A DNA stretch of 64,000 bases, taken from NCBI GenBank assembly GCA_024227995.1, contig CP100465.1, positions 1,612,001 through 1,676,000 of the forward strand, read 5' to 3'. Position numbers and translations under genes: made by a program. The notes beneath the pieces are model-generated. The model was not told the origin of the DNA and did no database searches. It worked only from the letters and a program-made list of their open reading frames with translations. Below are positions 44,418 to 53,823 of this stretch, piece by piece (the stretch's first letter is position 1; each line of letters starts with the position of its first letter). This DNA comes from Halomicrococcus gelatinilyticus (GTDB taxonomy: Archaea > Halobacteriota > Halobacteria > Halobacteriales > Haladaptataceae).

Positions 44418-46690
44418 AGCCCGCCGACCTCTCCGGACTGCCGGAGGGCGTCCCCGAACACCTCCAGTCGCAGGGCATCGAGGAGCTGTACCCCCCGCAG
44501 GCCGAGGCGGTCGAGGCCGGCATCACCGACGGCGAGAGCGTCGTCGCCAGCGTCCCGACCGCCAGCGGGAAGACGCTCATCGCCGAACTCGCCATGCTCT
44601 CCAGCGTCGCCCGCGGCGGCACGGCCCTGTACATCGTCCCGCTGCGCGCGCTCGCCAGCGAGAAGAAGGCGGAATTCGAGGAGTTCGAGCAGTTCGGCGT
44701 GAGCGTCGGCGTCTCGACGGGCAACTACGACAGCGACGGCGACTGGCTCGCCAGCAAGGACGTCATCGTCGCCACCAGCGAGAAGGTCGACTCGCTCGTC
44801 CGCAACGGTGCCCAGTGGGTCGACGACCTCTCCTGCGTCGTCGCCGACGAGGTCCACCTCGTCGACGACCCGAACCGCGGCCCGACGTTGGAGGTGACGC
44901 TCGCCAAGCTCCGGCGCATCAACCCCGACCTCCAGACGGTCGCGCTGTCGGCGACGGTCGGCAACGCCGGGGAGATGGCCGACTGGCTCGACGCCACGCT
45001 CGTCGACACCGACTGGCGCCCCATCGACCTCCGGAAGGGCGTCCTCTACGGCCAGGCGCTCCACTTCGACGACGGCACCGAGCGCGAACTCCAGCGCGGC
45101 AACGAGAAAGAGACCGCCGCGCTCGTCCGCGACACGCTCGACGACGACGGCTCCTCGCTGGTGTTCGTCAACTCCCGGCGCAACGCCGAGGCGGCAGCGA
45201 AGCGGCTGGCCGACGTGACCAGCGAGTTCCTCACCCCGGAGGAGCGCGACGAACTCGCCGACGTCGCCGCCGAGATACGCGACGTGAGCGACACCGAGAC
45301 CAGCGACGACCTCGCGGACGCCGTCGCGGACGGCGCGGCGTTCCACCACGCCGGCCTCGCCAGCGAGCACCGCTCGCTCGTCGAGGAGGCGTTCCGCGAC
45401 CGCCTCGTGAAGGTCATCAGCGCGACGCCCACCCTCGCCGCGGGCGTCAACACGCCCAGCCGCCGCGTCATCGTCCGCGACTGGCGGCGCTACGACGGCG
45501 ACGTCGGCGGAATGACCCCGCTCGACGTGCTCGAGGTCCACCAGATGTTCGGCCGCGCCGGCCGCCCCGGCCTCGACCCCTACGGCGAGGCGGTACTCAT
45601 CGCCAAGAACCACGAGGAACTGCAGGAGCTGTTCGACCAGTACGTCTGGGCGGACCCCGAACCGGTGCGCTCGAAGCTCGCCGCGGAACCGGCGCTGCGG
45701 ACCCACATCCTCGCCACGGTCGCGTCCGGCTTCGCCAGCACCGAGGCCGAACTGCTTCAGTTCCTCGAACGCACCCTCTACGCCACCCAGACCGACGAGA
45801 CGGGCCGACTGGAGGAGGTGACGGGCCGCGTCCTGGAGTACCTCGAACGCAACGAGTTCCTCGAACGCGACGACCGCCTGCAGGCGACGGGGCTGGGCCA
45901 CCGCGTCTCCCAGCTCTACCTCGACCCGATGAGCGCCGCGGAGATCGTCGACGGCCTCCGCGCGGCGGACGGCGAACCGACCGCGATGGGGCTGTACCAC
46001 CTCGTCGCGCGCACCCCGGACATGTACGAGCTCTACCTGCGGTCCGGCGACCGCGAGGAGTACACCGAACTCGCCTACGAGCGCGAGACGGAGTTCCTCG
46101 GGTCGATGCCGTCGGAGTTCGAGGACGGCCGATTCGAGGACTGGCTGTCGGCGCTGAAGACCGCGCGCCTGCTGGAGGACTGGACGAGCGAACTCGACGA
46201 GGACCGCATCACCGAGCGCTACGGCGTCGGCCCGGGCGACATCCGCGGCAAGGTCGAGACCGCCGAGTGGCTGCTCAACGCCGCCGAACAGCTCGCGATG
46301 GAGATCCGGCGCGACGAGCGCGAGGGCGTCCCGGACGGCGTGACGACAGCCATCCGGGAGACGCGCAAGCGCGTCGAGTACGGCGTCCAGGAAGAACTGC
46401 TCGACCTGGCGGGCGTCCGCAACGTCGGACGCAAGCGCGCCCGACGCCTCTACGAGGCCGGCATCGAATCCCGCGCGGACCTCCGGGAGGCGGACCCGTC
46501 GGTCGTCCTCGGCGCGCTCCGCGGCCGCCGCAAGACCGCCGAGAAGATTCTCGAGAACGCCGGCCACCAGAACCCGTCACTCGACGACGTGGAGGCCGAC
46601 GCTGGCGCGGAAGCGGACGCGAACGCGGCCGCCACAGATACTGTGGACGACGGCGCAGGCGGCCAGCAGAGCCTCGGTGATTTCGAATGA
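44414..46690 (+). CDS. hel308: Hel308 DNA repair helicase
   Basis: A 758-residue superfamily-2 helicase of the Hel308/HelQ family, acting 3'-5' at stalled replication forks. Q motif region YPPQAEAV; Walker [19 protein letters not shown] box [11 protein letters not shown]; motif [12 protein letters not shown]; motif [16 protein letters not shown] ratchet and winged-helix region follows, and the C-terminal helix-hairpin-helix [19 protein letters not shown] is present. An acidic Ala-rich tail ends in a PIP-like QQSLGDFE that may bind PCNA. The GTG start overlaps an upstream micro-ORF; its stop overlaps cgi121. Confidence 0.96.
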   Translation: MKPADLSGLPEGVPEHLQSQGIEELYPPQAEAVEAGITDGESVVASVPTASGKTLIAELAMLSSVARGGTALYIVPLRALASEKKAEFEEFEQFGVSVGVSTGNYDSDGDWLASKDVIVATSEKVDSLVRNGAQWVDDLSCVVADEVHLVDDPNRGPTLEVTLAKLRRINPDLQTVALSATVGNAGEMADWLDATLVDTDWRPIDLRKGVLYGQALHFDDGTERELQRGNEKETAALVRDTLDDDGSSLVFVNSRRNAEAAAKRLADVTSEFLTPEERDELADVAAEIRDVSDTETSDDLADAVADGAAFHHAGLASEHRSLVEEAFRDRLVKVISATPTLAAGVNTPSRRVIVRDWRRYDGDVGGMTPLDVLEVHQMFGRAGRPGLDPYGEAVLIAKNHEELQELFDQYVWADPEPVRSKLAAEPALRTHILATVASGFASTEAELLQFLERTLYATQTDETGRLEEVTGRVLEYLERNEFLERDDRLQATGLGHRVSQLYLDPMSAAEIVDGLRAADGEPTAMGLYHLVARTPDMYELYLRSGDREEYTELAYERETEFLGSMPSEFEDGRFEDWLSALKTARLLEDWTSELDEDRITERYGVGPGDIRGKVETAEWLLNAAEQLAMEIRRDEREGVPDGVTTAIRETRKRVEYGVQEELLDLAGVRNVGRKRARRLYEAGIESRADLREADPSVVLGALRGRRKTAEKILENAGHQNPSLDDVEADAGAEADANAAATDTVDDGAGGQQSLGDFE

Positions 46691-47250
46691 GGCTGGTCGA
46701 GGGCGTCGCCAGCGTCGACGACGTCGACGCCTTCCTGACCAGACTCGGCGACGCCGCAGCGACCGACGACTGCGCGGTCCAGGCGTTCGACGCGCGGTAC
46801 GTGACCGGTCGAGCGCACCTCGAAGCGGCGGTCGAGCACGCGAGCCGGGCGTTCGAGCGCGGCGAGAACGTGGCCCGCGACCGCGCCGTCGAGATACTGC
46901 TGTACGCCGCCGGCCGCCGTCAGATCGACCAGGCGCTCGCGATGGGCGTCGGCGAGGGCGAGCAACCCGTCGTCGTCGTGGTCGACTGCGGCGGTGGGGA
47001 CGGCGACGTGGAGGGTGCGGAAGCGATGGCGAACGACGCAGCGGCGACTGCGGTCGAAGACGCGGAGGCCGCGACGGCCGACGTTGTCGCCGATCTCCTG
47101 ACGCCCGCCGAGACGCTCGATTCGGACGTCACCGACCGCGAACTCGTCCGGGAGTTCTTCGGCGTGACCGAGGCGGAACTCGCGGCGACCGACGCCGACC
47201 TGGCCGACCTCGTCCGGGAGCGAGTGGCGCTGCTCGACGTGGAGAAGTAG
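46687..47250 (+). CDS. cgi121: KEOPS complex subunit Cgi121
   Basis: A 187-residue Cgi121 subunit of the KEOPS complex, which makes the t6A modification of ANN-decoding tRNAs and uses the threonylcarbamoyl-adenylate made by TsaC/Sua5, the gene cut at the window's right end. The core has [22 protein letters not shown] and [22 protein letters not shown] low-complexity acidic insert (about 105-140) interrupts it before the C-terminal [11 protein letters not shown]. Its ATG overlaps the hel308 stop by 4 bp (ATGA), the usual haloarchaeal hel308-cgi121 pair. Confidence 0.9.
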   Translation: MRLVEGVASVDDVDAFLTRLGDAAATDDCAVQAFDARYVTGRAHLEAAVEHASRAFERGENVARDRAVEILLYAAGRRQIDQALAMGVGEGEQPVVVVVDCGGGDGDVEGAEAMANDAAATAVEDAEAATADVVADLLTPAETLDSDVTDRELVREFFGVTEAELAATDADLADLVRERVALLDVEK

Positions 47251-47292
47251 CCGGCCGCTACGACTTTCCGCCCGCCGCGACTACTGCCGGAC

Positions 47293-47670
47293 ATGGGGGA
47301 GGAGCCAGACGTCGACAGGGTACAGGACCGCGCGACGGAACGCCAGCACGAGCGCACCGAGAGCGTCGAGGACATGCTCGGCGACGCGGGGAAGATGCTC
47401 GGCGAGCACAAGTACCCGGCGACCAGCGAGGAACTCGCGACGGAGTACGGCGACCAGCAACTCGACCTGGCGAACGAGACGGAGACGCTGGGCAGCGTCT
47501 TCGACCGACTCGTCGACGAGCGCTTCGAGTCGGCGGAGGAAGCGCGCGAAGCGGTGTACAACGAGGTGTCGGGCGAGGCCGCCGGGATGGAGGAGTACAA
47601 CGACGAGCGAGCGCTCGACGAACTGGAGGACAGCGAGGTCGACGAGCGGACCGACACCAGCGGTCAGTGA
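47293..47670 (+). CDS. small acidic haloarchaeal protein (DUF5789-like)
   Basis: A 125-residue highly acidic protein. The central segment GEHKYPATSEELATEYGDQQLDLANETETLG followed by SVFDRLVDERFESAEEAREAVY resembles the DUF5789 family of small haloarchaeal proteins as I remember it, but this is not certain. It is predicted helical and soluble with no catalytic motif. It lies 42 bp behind cgi121, same strand, and could be in that operon. A full-consensus ORB-like element begins 3 bp after its stop. Confidence 0.7.
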   Translation: MGEEPDVDRVQDRATERQHERTESVEDMLGDAGKMLGEHKYPATSEELATEYGDQQLDLANETETLGSVFDRLVDERFESAEEAREAVYNEVSGEAAGMEEYNDERALDELEDSEVDERTDTSGQ

Positions 47671-47673
47671 TCG

Positions 47674-47697
47674 GTCTCCAGTTGAAACGAAGGGGTC
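47674..47697 (+). repeat. dispersed ORB-like element, full consensus
   Basis: It contains CTCCAGTTGAAACGAAGGGG starting just behind the stop of the preceding gene. Same orientation as the copies at 15828 and 16136. Confidence 0.65.
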
Positions 47698-47944
47698 GAA
47701 TCGACAGAGGGTGGCGGGGTTGACGTCGGTGTGGCCCCGTCAGTCGTCGCCGCAGCTCACGGACCGTTCTTCGTCTACAGATGCGAGTCGAGCGCTTGCA
47801 GCCCACTCTCGCAGTGCGCCTCGTCGTTGAGTGGACACTCGTCCGGGTCGTCGATACCGGGATGACGTCACAGGACTTCGTCGCGTAGACGATGTGGCCG
47901 ACACCCCGGTGGAGACCGATTCGTCGAAACGAATGCGGGTGTCG

Positions 47945-48478
47945 CTACGACTGGACGAGGGAATCGTCCTCGAGGTAGTGGTCCATGACGTGGACGTGTT
48001 CTTCGAGTTCGAGGAGGTGCTGGCGAAGCAGTTCGCCGGTCGCGTGGTCGCCGAGGTTCTCGGCGAGTTCGATGTGTTCCCGGTAGCTCTCCATGATGCT
48101 GCCGTACATCTCGATGTCGTTCTCGAACGACGTCCGGACGTCGTAGACGTCCTCGTCCTCCGGTTCGACCGTCGCCGCCTCCGACAGCGCGGTCATGCTG
48201 GCGTGTGGTACGCCGCCGAGGGTCTGGACCCGCTCGGCGAGCTCGTCGGCCGCGTCCTCCACGTCCTCGTAGGCCTCTTCGAGGAACTCGTGGACACCGA
48301 GGTGTTCGGCACCCTCGACGTTCCAGTGGTGTTTGTGGAGTTGATGGTACAGGACGTAGGCATCAGCGAGGTCGGTGTTGAGTGCGTCGACGATCTGTTC
48401 GGCCTTCTCCTTCTCGAGCCGAAGCGGATTCTCCCCCACGGTGTCGGCTTCCTGACGGACTATCTTTTGCGCCCCCAT
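47945..48478 (-). CDS. dpsA: ferritin-like DNA-protection protein DpsA
   Basis: A 177-residue Dps/DpsA ferritin that stores iron and protects DNA against oxidative damage, forming a 12-mer. The ferroxidase site residues lie in LYHQLHKHHWNVEG, HEFLEEAYEDVED and the C-terminal histidine-rich LRQHLLELEEHVHVMDHYLED. The length matches halobacterial DpsA. The ATG at 48478 lies about 27 nt after a TATA element on the minus strand. A DtxR-type palindrome is about 90 bp upstream, in the shared divergent region. Confidence 0.94.
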   Translation of the reverse strand: MGAQKIVRQEADTVGENPLRLEKEKAEQIVDALNTDLADAYVLYHQLHKHHWNVEGAEHLGVHEFLEEAYEDVEDAADELAERVQTLGGVPHASMTALSEAATVEPEDEDVYDVRTSFENDIEMYGSIMESYREHIELAENLGDHATGELLRQHLLELEEHVHVMDHYLEDDSLVQS

Positions 48479-48502
48479 GGAGCGGGGTACGTCGGCTTTC
48501 GT

Positions 48503-48508
48503 ATTATA
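48503..48508 (-). promoter_or_regulatory. TATA element of dpsA
   Basis: On the minus strand GTATAATACG is centred about 27 nt before the dpsA ATG, giving a leaderless transcript. Confidence 0.5.
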
Positions 48509-48568
48509 CTTCTTGGCGGTTGCCGAACGCCGGTCGCGTGCCGGAAATCCCGACCGGAACCTTTAATA

Positions 48569-48584
48569 TTTAGGTTGGCCTAAA
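48569..48584. promoter_or_regulatory. DtxR/SirR-type metal-regulator palindrome
   Basis: TTTAGGTTGGCCTAAA is a 16-bp sequence with perfect 6-bp arms (TTTAGG/CCTAAA). It matches the TTAGGTTAGCCTAA-type operator of DtxR/IdeR/SirR regulators, which haloarchaea have (SirR, Idr). It directly follows the TATA element (TTTAATATT, 48562-48570) and covers the expected start point of the 48593 gene, so repression of that gene when metal is abundant is the simplest reading. Confidence 0.65.
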
Positions 48585-48592
48585 AAGTGTGC

Positions 48593-48766
48593 ATGGCCGT
48601 ACACTCGGATGCGGACTACGACGTGACCTCCGAAGCAGCTGACGCCGAACCGGACACGCCATCCATCTCTCTCCACGAAACGCGCCCCGGACGGAAGGTA
48701 CTGACCGAGGAGGACAACACCGACGGGTGGATCGCGAGCGACCTGGTCGTCGACGTGCACGAGTAA
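48593..48766 (+). CDS. 57-residue acidic protein under metal-regulator box
   Basis: ATG to TAA encodes 57 residues beginning MAVHSDADYDVTSEAADAEP and ending WIASDLVVDVHE. The last third, RKVLTEEDNTDGWIASDL, looks like a conserved motif of small haloarchaeal proteins, but I cannot name the family with confidence. The start lies at leaderless distance from TTTAATATT and directly behind the DtxR-type palindrome. Divergent dpsA suggests a link to iron homeostasis or oxidative stress. No cysteines are present. Confidence 0.7.
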   Translation: MAVHSDADYDVTSEAADAEPDTPSISLHETRPGRKVLTEEDNTDGWIASDLVVDVHE

Positions 48767-49011
48767 CTGCTGGTCTCGACCTGCCGGTCGTCGTTCCTCT
48801 GTTGCGTGACGGTGAGAGAGTCCGAACCGCTGGACGTCGCACTCCAGACGCTTCACCTTCGGTGCGTGCGTCCCGAGAAGATGCGTGGTCGGTAGCGGCG
48901 ACTACCGCGTCACCTCGATGCAGTGGTATCCCGTGCACGTCAGCGGTCCAGAATCCGAGGATTCCCATGGTTGGTACTGGCGTCGGAAGTTGAACCGAAA
49001 GGAATCGGGAG

Positions 49012-49084
49012 TAGTCCCAGAAGGATTCGAACCTTCGTCGAAGCCCCCAGAAGGCTTCAGGATTGGCCACTACCCCATGGGACT
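49012..49084 (-). tRNA. tRNA-Gln (anticodon CUG)
   Basis: A 73-nt cloverleaf. The acceptor stem is AGTCCCA with TGGGACT and discriminator A; D arm GGGT/ATCC with a GTGG loop. The anticodon arm is AAGCC-loop-GGCTT with loop TTCTGGG, giving anticodon CTG. The variable loop is CGAC and the T arm GAAGG/CCTTC with loop TTCGAAT. CCA is not encoded and no intron is present. It reads CAG glutamine codons. Confidence 0.95.
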
Positions 49085-49216
49085 GCGTTCGCATCGCTAC
49101 CTTTCACCCGCTTGCTTGTAAGCGTTGCGCGTTCGGGCGCTGTATGCTACTTCGACACACTCCTCGACCGTGTACAGACCGCTACGTATTTGCTCCTCGA
49201 TTGCACACGTCCGTGT

Positions 49217-49807
49217 ATGTACGTCGGACGATTCGTCGTCGTCGGGCCGGAGGTGGGCGCCTACCGCGTCTCCTCGCGGTCGTTCCCGAACCGGAAGCTG
49301 ATCGAGCGCGACGGGACGGTCACCGTCGGGCCGACCGAGGACGCCCCGGAGACGGACAACCCCTACATCGCCTACAACTGCCTGCGGACCGTTGAGCGGC
49401 CTGGCGAGAACGTCGAGACCGCCGTGCTCGGCAACGGGTCGCACGTCGACCCCATCGCCGAGAAGGTCGAGCGCGGCTACCCGGCGCGGGACGCGCTGGT
49501 CGAGAGCCTGCTCGCGCTTGACTACGAGAAGGACGACTACGACACGCCGCGCGTCGCGGGAACCGTCGGCGAGGAGAGCTACGTCGGCATCGTCCGCAGC
49601 GACGCCCTGCTCGTCGAGCAGGTGACGGAGCCGACGCTCGTCGCCACCTACGAGAAGGACGAGCCGGAGGCGTTCGACTTCGCGGCGGAGAGCGCCGCCG
49701 ACGCGGCCCGCGAGGCGTACGACCTCGACTTCGAGCACGCCGTCTGCGCGGCCGGCGTCGCCCGCAGCGGCGACGGTTTCGAACGCGCCATCGAGAACGG
49801 GAACTAA
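49217..49807 (+). CDS. purO: IMP cyclohydrolase, archaeal type
   Basis: A 196-residue archaeal IMP cyclohydrolase performing the last step of purine ring closure (FAICAR to IMP). The N-terminus [11 protein letters not shown] with [14 protein letters not shown] is the PurO signature, and [10 protein letters not shown] is the other conserved block. The length is typical. The ATG at 49217 starts at the first conserved residues; a GTG one codon upstream is possible. It is followed by a phosphoesterase 25 bp away, probably the same transcript. Confidence 0.92.
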   Translation: MYVGRFVVVGPEVGAYRVSSRSFPNRKLIERDGTVTVGPTEDAPETDNPYIAYNCLRTVERPGENVETAVLGNGSHVDPIAEKVERGYPARDALVESLLALDYEKDDYDTPRVAGTVGEESYVGIVRSDALLVEQVTEPTLVATYEKDEPEAFDFAAESAADAAREAYDLDFEHAVCAAGVARSGDGFERAIENGN

Positions 49808-49832
49808 GTCGGCCGCGCCCGTAGCTCCGGCC

Positions 49833-50492
49833 ATGAAGGTCGGCGTCATCTCGGACGTCCACGCGAACCGCGTCGCGCTCGACGCCGTGCTCGACGACAT
49901 GCCCGCCGTCGACGCGCTGCTGTCGGCGGGCGACGTCGTCGGGTACAACCCCTGGCCGGCCGAGTGCGTCGCGGAACTGCGGCGTCGGGACGTCCCGAGC
50001 GTGATGGGCAACCACGACCGGGCGGTCGCCAGCGGGACGGCGTTCCGGTTCAACAGCATGGCCCGCGCGGGCGTCGAGCACGCCCGCGACGAACTCTCGG
50101 ACGACCATCTGGCGTGGCTCGCGGACCGCCCGGACAGCCTCCGGGCGCTCGACGGGCGCGTCCGGGTCGTCCACGGCCACCCCGAGGACCCGGACCGCTA
50201 CACGTACCCGAAGGACTTCTCCCCGGACCTGCTGGGCGACGAGACGGTCCTCGTCGTGGGACACACTCACGTCCAGCACCATGAGGTGTACGACGAGGGC
50301 GTCGTGATGAACCCGGGCAGCGTGGGGCAACCGCGCGACGGCGACCCGCGGGCCGCATACGCCGTCCTGGACCTGGGCGACCTGTCGGTGACCGAGCACC
50401 GCGTCGAGTACGACGTCGAGGCCGTCCAGGCCGCGGTGCAGGACGCCGGCCTGCCCGACCGGATAGGGCTGCGACTGGCAGACGGTCGGTGA
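49833..50492 (+). CDS. calcineurin-like metallophosphoesterase
   Basis: A 219-residue phosphoesterase of the YfcE/MPE superfamily with all dinuclear metal motifs: ISDVHANRVAL, SAGDVVGYN, MGNHDRAV, VVHGHPED and VVGHTHVQHH. The VMNPGSVGQPRDGDPRAAYAVLD block is typical of this branch. It probably acts on phosphodiesters; the natural substrate is unknown. It is tightly linked to purO, so a role in nucleotide metabolism is possible. Confidence 0.9.
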   Translation: MKVGVISDVHANRVALDAVLDDMPAVDALLSAGDVVGYNPWPAECVAELRRRDVPSVMGNHDRAVASGTAFRFNSMARAGVEHARDELSDDHLAWLADRPDSLRALDGRVRVVHGHPEDPDRYTYPKDFSPDLLGDETVLVVGHTHVQHHEVYDEGVVMNPGSVGQPRDGDPRAAYAVLDLGDLSVTEHRVEYDVEAVQAAVQDAGLPDRIGLRLADGR

Positions 50493-50546
50493 GCGCGGGA
50501 CGAACCGCTCTCCGGTCGCGGTCGTCGTCTTCTCTCTCTCGCGCCG

Positions 50547-50553
50547 AAAAAAA
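50547..50553 (-). terminator. T-tract terminator of mdh
   Basis: Seven A residues on the plus strand (a seven-T tract on the minus strand) lie about 44 nt behind the mdh stop. Confidence 0.4.
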
Positions 50554-50596
50554 CCGTGCGTGGCTGGGGCGACCCGTGTCGACACGGGCGTCGCAC

Positions 50597-51511
50597 TCAC
50601 GCGATCTTTTCGTACTGCTCGGAGAGCTTGTCGGCGGCCTCGCCGAGCTGTTCGCGCTCGAACTCGGTGAGGTCCCACTCGACGATCTCCTCGACGCCGT
50701 CACTGCCGAGCTTGACGGGGACGCCGAGCGCCACGTCGTCGTGGCCGTACTCGTCGTCGAGCAGGACCGACCCGGGCAGCACCTCGCCGGTGTCCCGGAG
50801 GACGGCCTCGACCATGTGGCCGACGCCGCTGGCGGGACCCCACTCGGTCGCGCCCTTCTTCTCGATGACGTTCATCGCGCTCGTCTTGAGTTCGCCGAGG
50901 ATCGACTCCTTCTCGTCGTCGGAGAACTCGGGGTCGCGGCCGTTCACGCGCACCTTCGAGAACACGGGAACCTGCGCGTCGCCGTGCTCGCCGAGGATGG
51001 TCGCCTCGACGTTCTGGACCGGCGCGTCGAAGCGCTGGCTGAGGACGTAGCGGAACCGCGCGCTGTCGAGGCGGCCGCCGAAGCCGATGACCTTGCCGCG
51101 GTCGCGGTCGCCCGTCTCGTACAGGTGACGGTTCAGCAGGTCGACCGGGTTCGACGTCGTGATGGTGACGAAGTCGTCGTTGTACTCCGCGAGCGAGGAG
51201 CCGATGTCCTCCATGATGGGCGCGTTGTCGCCCGCGAGGTCGATACGCGTCTGGCCGGGCTGGCGCGGGATGCCGGCCGTGATGACGACAACGTCTGACC
51301 CGGCGGTGTCTTCGTAGGTGCCCTGCCGGACCGTCGTGTTGGAGTCGTAGGCGGCCCCGTGGTTCGCGTCGGCGGCCTGCCCGACGGTGTCCGCCTCCTT
51401 GTCCGGGATGTCGACGAACACGAGTTCGTCGGCGACGTCGCGCAGCGCGATGTTGTACCCTGCAGCAGCCCCGACGGTGCCCGCTGCACCGACTACGCTT
51501 ACTTTCGCCAT
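50597..51511 (-). CDS. mdh: malate dehydrogenase
   Basis: A 304-residue LDH-like malate dehydrogenase, the haloarchaeal tetrameric type, reducing oxaloacetate in the TCA cycle. NAD loop [20 protein letters not shown]; Asp in ELVFVDIPD indicates NAD preference; substrate arginine region [18 protein letters not shown]; catalytic histidine [16 protein letters not shown]. The length is standard and the ATG at 51511 immediately precedes the first strand. It is divergent from the tandem membrane-protein pair. Confidence 0.96.
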   Translation of the reverse strand: MAKVSVVGAAGTVGAAAGYNIALRDVADELVFVDIPDKEADTVGQAADANHGAAYDSNTTVRQGTYEDTAGSDVVVITAGIPRQPGQTRIDLAGDNAPIMEDIGSSLAEYNDDFVTITTSNPVDLLNRHLYETGDRDRGKVIGFGGRLDSARFRYVLSQRFDAPVQNVEATILGEHGDAQVPVFSKVRVNGRDPEFSDDEKESILGELKTSAMNVIEKKGATEWGPASGVGHMVEAVLRDTGEVLPGSVLLDDEYGHDDVALGVPVKLGSDGVEEIVEWDLTEFEREQLGEAADKLSEQYEKIA

Positions 51512-51680
51512 ATCACGTACAAGAGGGCCTGCGATTTGGTTAAATCTGCCGGATGCGCCGTTGTTTGCGCGTTGACGCGTCGCTGGTCGGTTCGGGCCGC
51601 CCGCGAGGAGACGCCGTCGTTCGTCCGTGATGCGGCGGATCGCGGATGAAACTTATCCGCCAGGGGAGCGAAGGAAGGGT

Positions 51681-52106
51681 ATGGCAACCGAAAACTCCGC
51701 GGTCGTCGACGAGCGAGCGGTCGACTCGCGGTGGTGGTACGTCGTCGCCGCAACGCCCGTCGTGTTCGTCGTCACCTGGGTGTTCGGCATCTGGTTCGTC
51801 GCGGGCCTGTTCCTCGGCGTCGGGTTCGGATTCGTCGAACCGGGCGTCGTGGCCCCGCTCGCCGTCGTTGCCATCCTGTTCGGCATGCTCGTCGGACTGC
51901 TCGTCACCGTGATGCTGTTCCTGTTCCCCATCGCCATCTACCTCGACGCCGAGGCGGTCACGCGCGCCGACGTGGACTGGAACCCCGACAGCGTCCTCTA
52001 CGGGCTCGCCGCGGCCGTGAGCGCGGTGGCGACCGGGTTCTCGCTGAGCGTCCCGGTCGCGCTCTACTATCTCTGGCAGCGCCACGAGCACGTCGGCGTG
52101 CCGTAG
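51681..52106 (+). CDS. small membrane protein, first of tandem pair
   Basis: A 141-residue membrane protein. The conserved block DSRWWYVVAATPVVFVVTWV starts the first span, two further spans are at about 60-90, and a last span about 108-128 ends ALYYLWQRHEHVGVP. It shares layout and both end motifs with the next gene, so the pair arose by duplication. The Asp-x-Asp in YLDAEAVTRADVDWNPDS is shared in modified form. No known function. Confidence 0.75.
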   Translation: MATENSAVVDERAVDSRWWYVVAATPVVFVVTWVFGIWFVAGLFLGVGFGFVEPGVVAPLAVVAILFGMLVGLLVTVMLFLFPIAIYLDAEAVTRADVDWNPDSVLYGLAAAVSAVATGFSLSVPVALYYLWQRHEHVGVP

Positions 52107-52169
52107 CGGCCGCGGTCAGGCTACCGGGAGCGATACGCGTTTCATCCCGGGGTTCCAAGGCGTGGGTAG

Positions 52170-52625
52170 ATGCAGCGCCCGAGACTCTCCGGCGACCGCG
52201 TCGACTCCCGCTGGTGGTACTGGATCGCCGCGATACCGGCCGTGTTCGGCTTCTGGCTCGTGACGGTCGCGTGGGTCGCGCTCGCCATCTGGCTGGAGCC
52301 CGGCCTCCTCGACACGGCCGGCGGTGACGGCCCGCTCGCCCAGGCGGCCCGCATCTCGCTGGTCGCGGTCGGCGTCCCGCTCGTCGTCCTCACCGCCATC
52401 TTCCCGTTCGCGGTGTTCCAGGATACGCAGGCCATCGACCGCGCCGGCGTCGAGTGGGAGCCGCCCAGCGGCACCTACGCCGCCGTCGCTCTCGTCGGCC
52501 TGCTCGTCCTGGCGGTTGCCGGCGTCTCCGACATCTCCATCGGCGTCATCAGCGGCTTCGCCGTCAGCGTTCCCTTCGCGCTCTACTACCTCCAGCAGCG
52601 CCACGAGCGCCTCGGCGTTCCGTGA
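52170..52625 (+). CDS. small membrane protein, second of tandem pair
   Basis: A 151-residue paralogue of the preceding gene: DSRWWYWIAAIPAVFGFWLV at the N-terminus, QDTQAIDRAGVEWEPPSG in the central loop and ALYYLQQRHERLGVP at the C-terminus. It has four predicted spans. The genes are 63 bp apart and codirectional, possibly co-transcribed. The function is unknown. Confidence 0.75.
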   Translation: MQRPRLSGDRVDSRWWYWIAAIPAVFGFWLVTVAWVALAIWLEPGLLDTAGGDGPLAQAARISLVAVGVPLVVLTAIFPFAVFQDTQAIDRAGVEWEPPSGTYAAVALVGLLVLAVAGVSDISIGVISGFAVSVPFALYYLQQRHERLGVP

Positions 52626-52707
52626 CCTCCCCGCCGTCTGCAGTGGGTTTCCCCGGCACCGGACCGGTGTCGAAGGGGGTTTCAACGTGGCGCGCGCAGG
52701 CTCGAAC

Positions 52708-53823
52708 ATGAGCAGACGTGGGACGGAGATCCGACTGGCGACGCGAGGCTCTGACCTCGCGATGCGACAGGCGGGCGAGGTGAAGGCGGCACTGGAGGAC
52801 CGCCGGTTCGAGGCCGAACTGGTCGAGGTCGAGACCACCGGTGACCAGCTGGACGACGCGCTCATCACCGAACTGGGCAAGACCGGCGCGTTCGTCCGCA
52901 GCCTGGACCGGAAGGTGCTCGACGGCGAACTCGACGGGGCCATCCACTCGATGAAGGACATGCCGACCGAGCACCCCGACGAACTCGTCGTCGCCGCCGT
53001 GCCGGAGCGGGCGAGCGCCCGTGACGTGCTCGTGACGCCCGAGGGCATCTCGCTCGACGAACTCCCGTCGGGCGCGACCGTCGGCACGTCCAGCGTCCGG
53101 CGCAAGGCCCAGCTGCTGAACCAGCGACCCGACCTCACCGTCGAACCCCTGCGCGGGAACGTCGACACCCGCGTCGAGAAGCTCCTCGCGCCGTCGCTCC
53201 AGCGCGAGCACGAGGAGCGCACGGAGGAGGAGAAAGAGCGCAAGGGCCACACGCCCGACGACGACTACGAGTTCCCCTACGACCGGACCGTCGAGGAGTG
53301 GTTCGAGGACATCGACGAGATCGAGCGGCGCGCGCTCGAACGCGAGGTCGAGACGGAGTACGACGGCATCGTCCTCGCGGAGGCCGGCCTCCACCGCAGC
53401 GGCCTCGCCCACCACGTCGAGTACGAGCCGCTGGACCCGAGCGAGTTCGTCCCCGCGCCGGGCCAGGGCGCGCTCGCCGTGGCGACGCTCGACACCGAAC
53501 TCGCCCGCGACGTCAACACGGTCCTCGACCACCCGCGGTCGCGGGTCGAGACGACCGTCGAGCGCACCATCCTGGCCGAACTCAACGGCGGCTGCGTCGC
53601 CCCCATCGGCGTCCACGCCATCATCCAGGGCGAGAACGTCCACGTCGAGGCGCAGGTGTTCAGCGAGGACGGCGAGGAGAGCGTCGCCCTCAAGCGCGAC
53701 GTGGCAGTCGAGACGCACGTCGAGGGCGCAAAGCGCGTCGCAGAAGAGCTGGCGGACCGCGGCGCACGCGAACTCGTCGCGGCCGCACGCGGCGACGCCA
53801 CCGGCGGCACGCGGGAGGCGTAG
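52708..53823 (+). CDS. hemC: porphobilinogen deaminase (hydroxymethylbilane synthase)
   Basis: A 371-residue enzyme polymerising four porphobilinogens to hydroxymethylbilane. Landmarks: IRLATRGSDLAMRQ, GAIHSMKDMPTE (catalytic Asp), VGTSSVRRKAQL, RGNVDTRVEKL, and the dipyrromethane-cofactor cysteine in LNGGCVAPIGVHA. It is longer than bacterial HemC because of a charged insert (about 160-205, REHEERTEEEKERKGHTPDD...). It abuts hemD directly. Confidence 0.95.
   Translation: MSRRGTEIRLATRGSDLAMRQAGEVKAALEDRRFEAELVEVETTGDQLDDALITELGKTGAFVRSLDRKVLDGELDGAIHSMKDMPTEHPDELVVAAVPERASARDVLVTPEGISLDELPSGATVGTSSVRRKAQLLNQRPDLTVEPLRGNVDTRVEKLLAPSLQREHEERTEEEKERKGHTPDDDYEFPYDRTVEEWFEDIDEIERRALEREVETEYDGIVLAEAGLHRSGLAHHVEYEPLDPSEFVPAPGQGALAVATLDTELARDVNTVLDHPRSRVETTVERTILAELNGGCVAPIGVHAIIQGENVHVEAQVFSEDGEESVALKRDVAVETHVEGAKRVAEELADRGARELVAAARGDATGGTREA

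Noticed and set aside
48671-48692. CTCCACGAAACG in the 57-residue gene as another ORB-like copy
   Set aside because: It lacks the CCA-N3 spacing and the G-run; probably chance.
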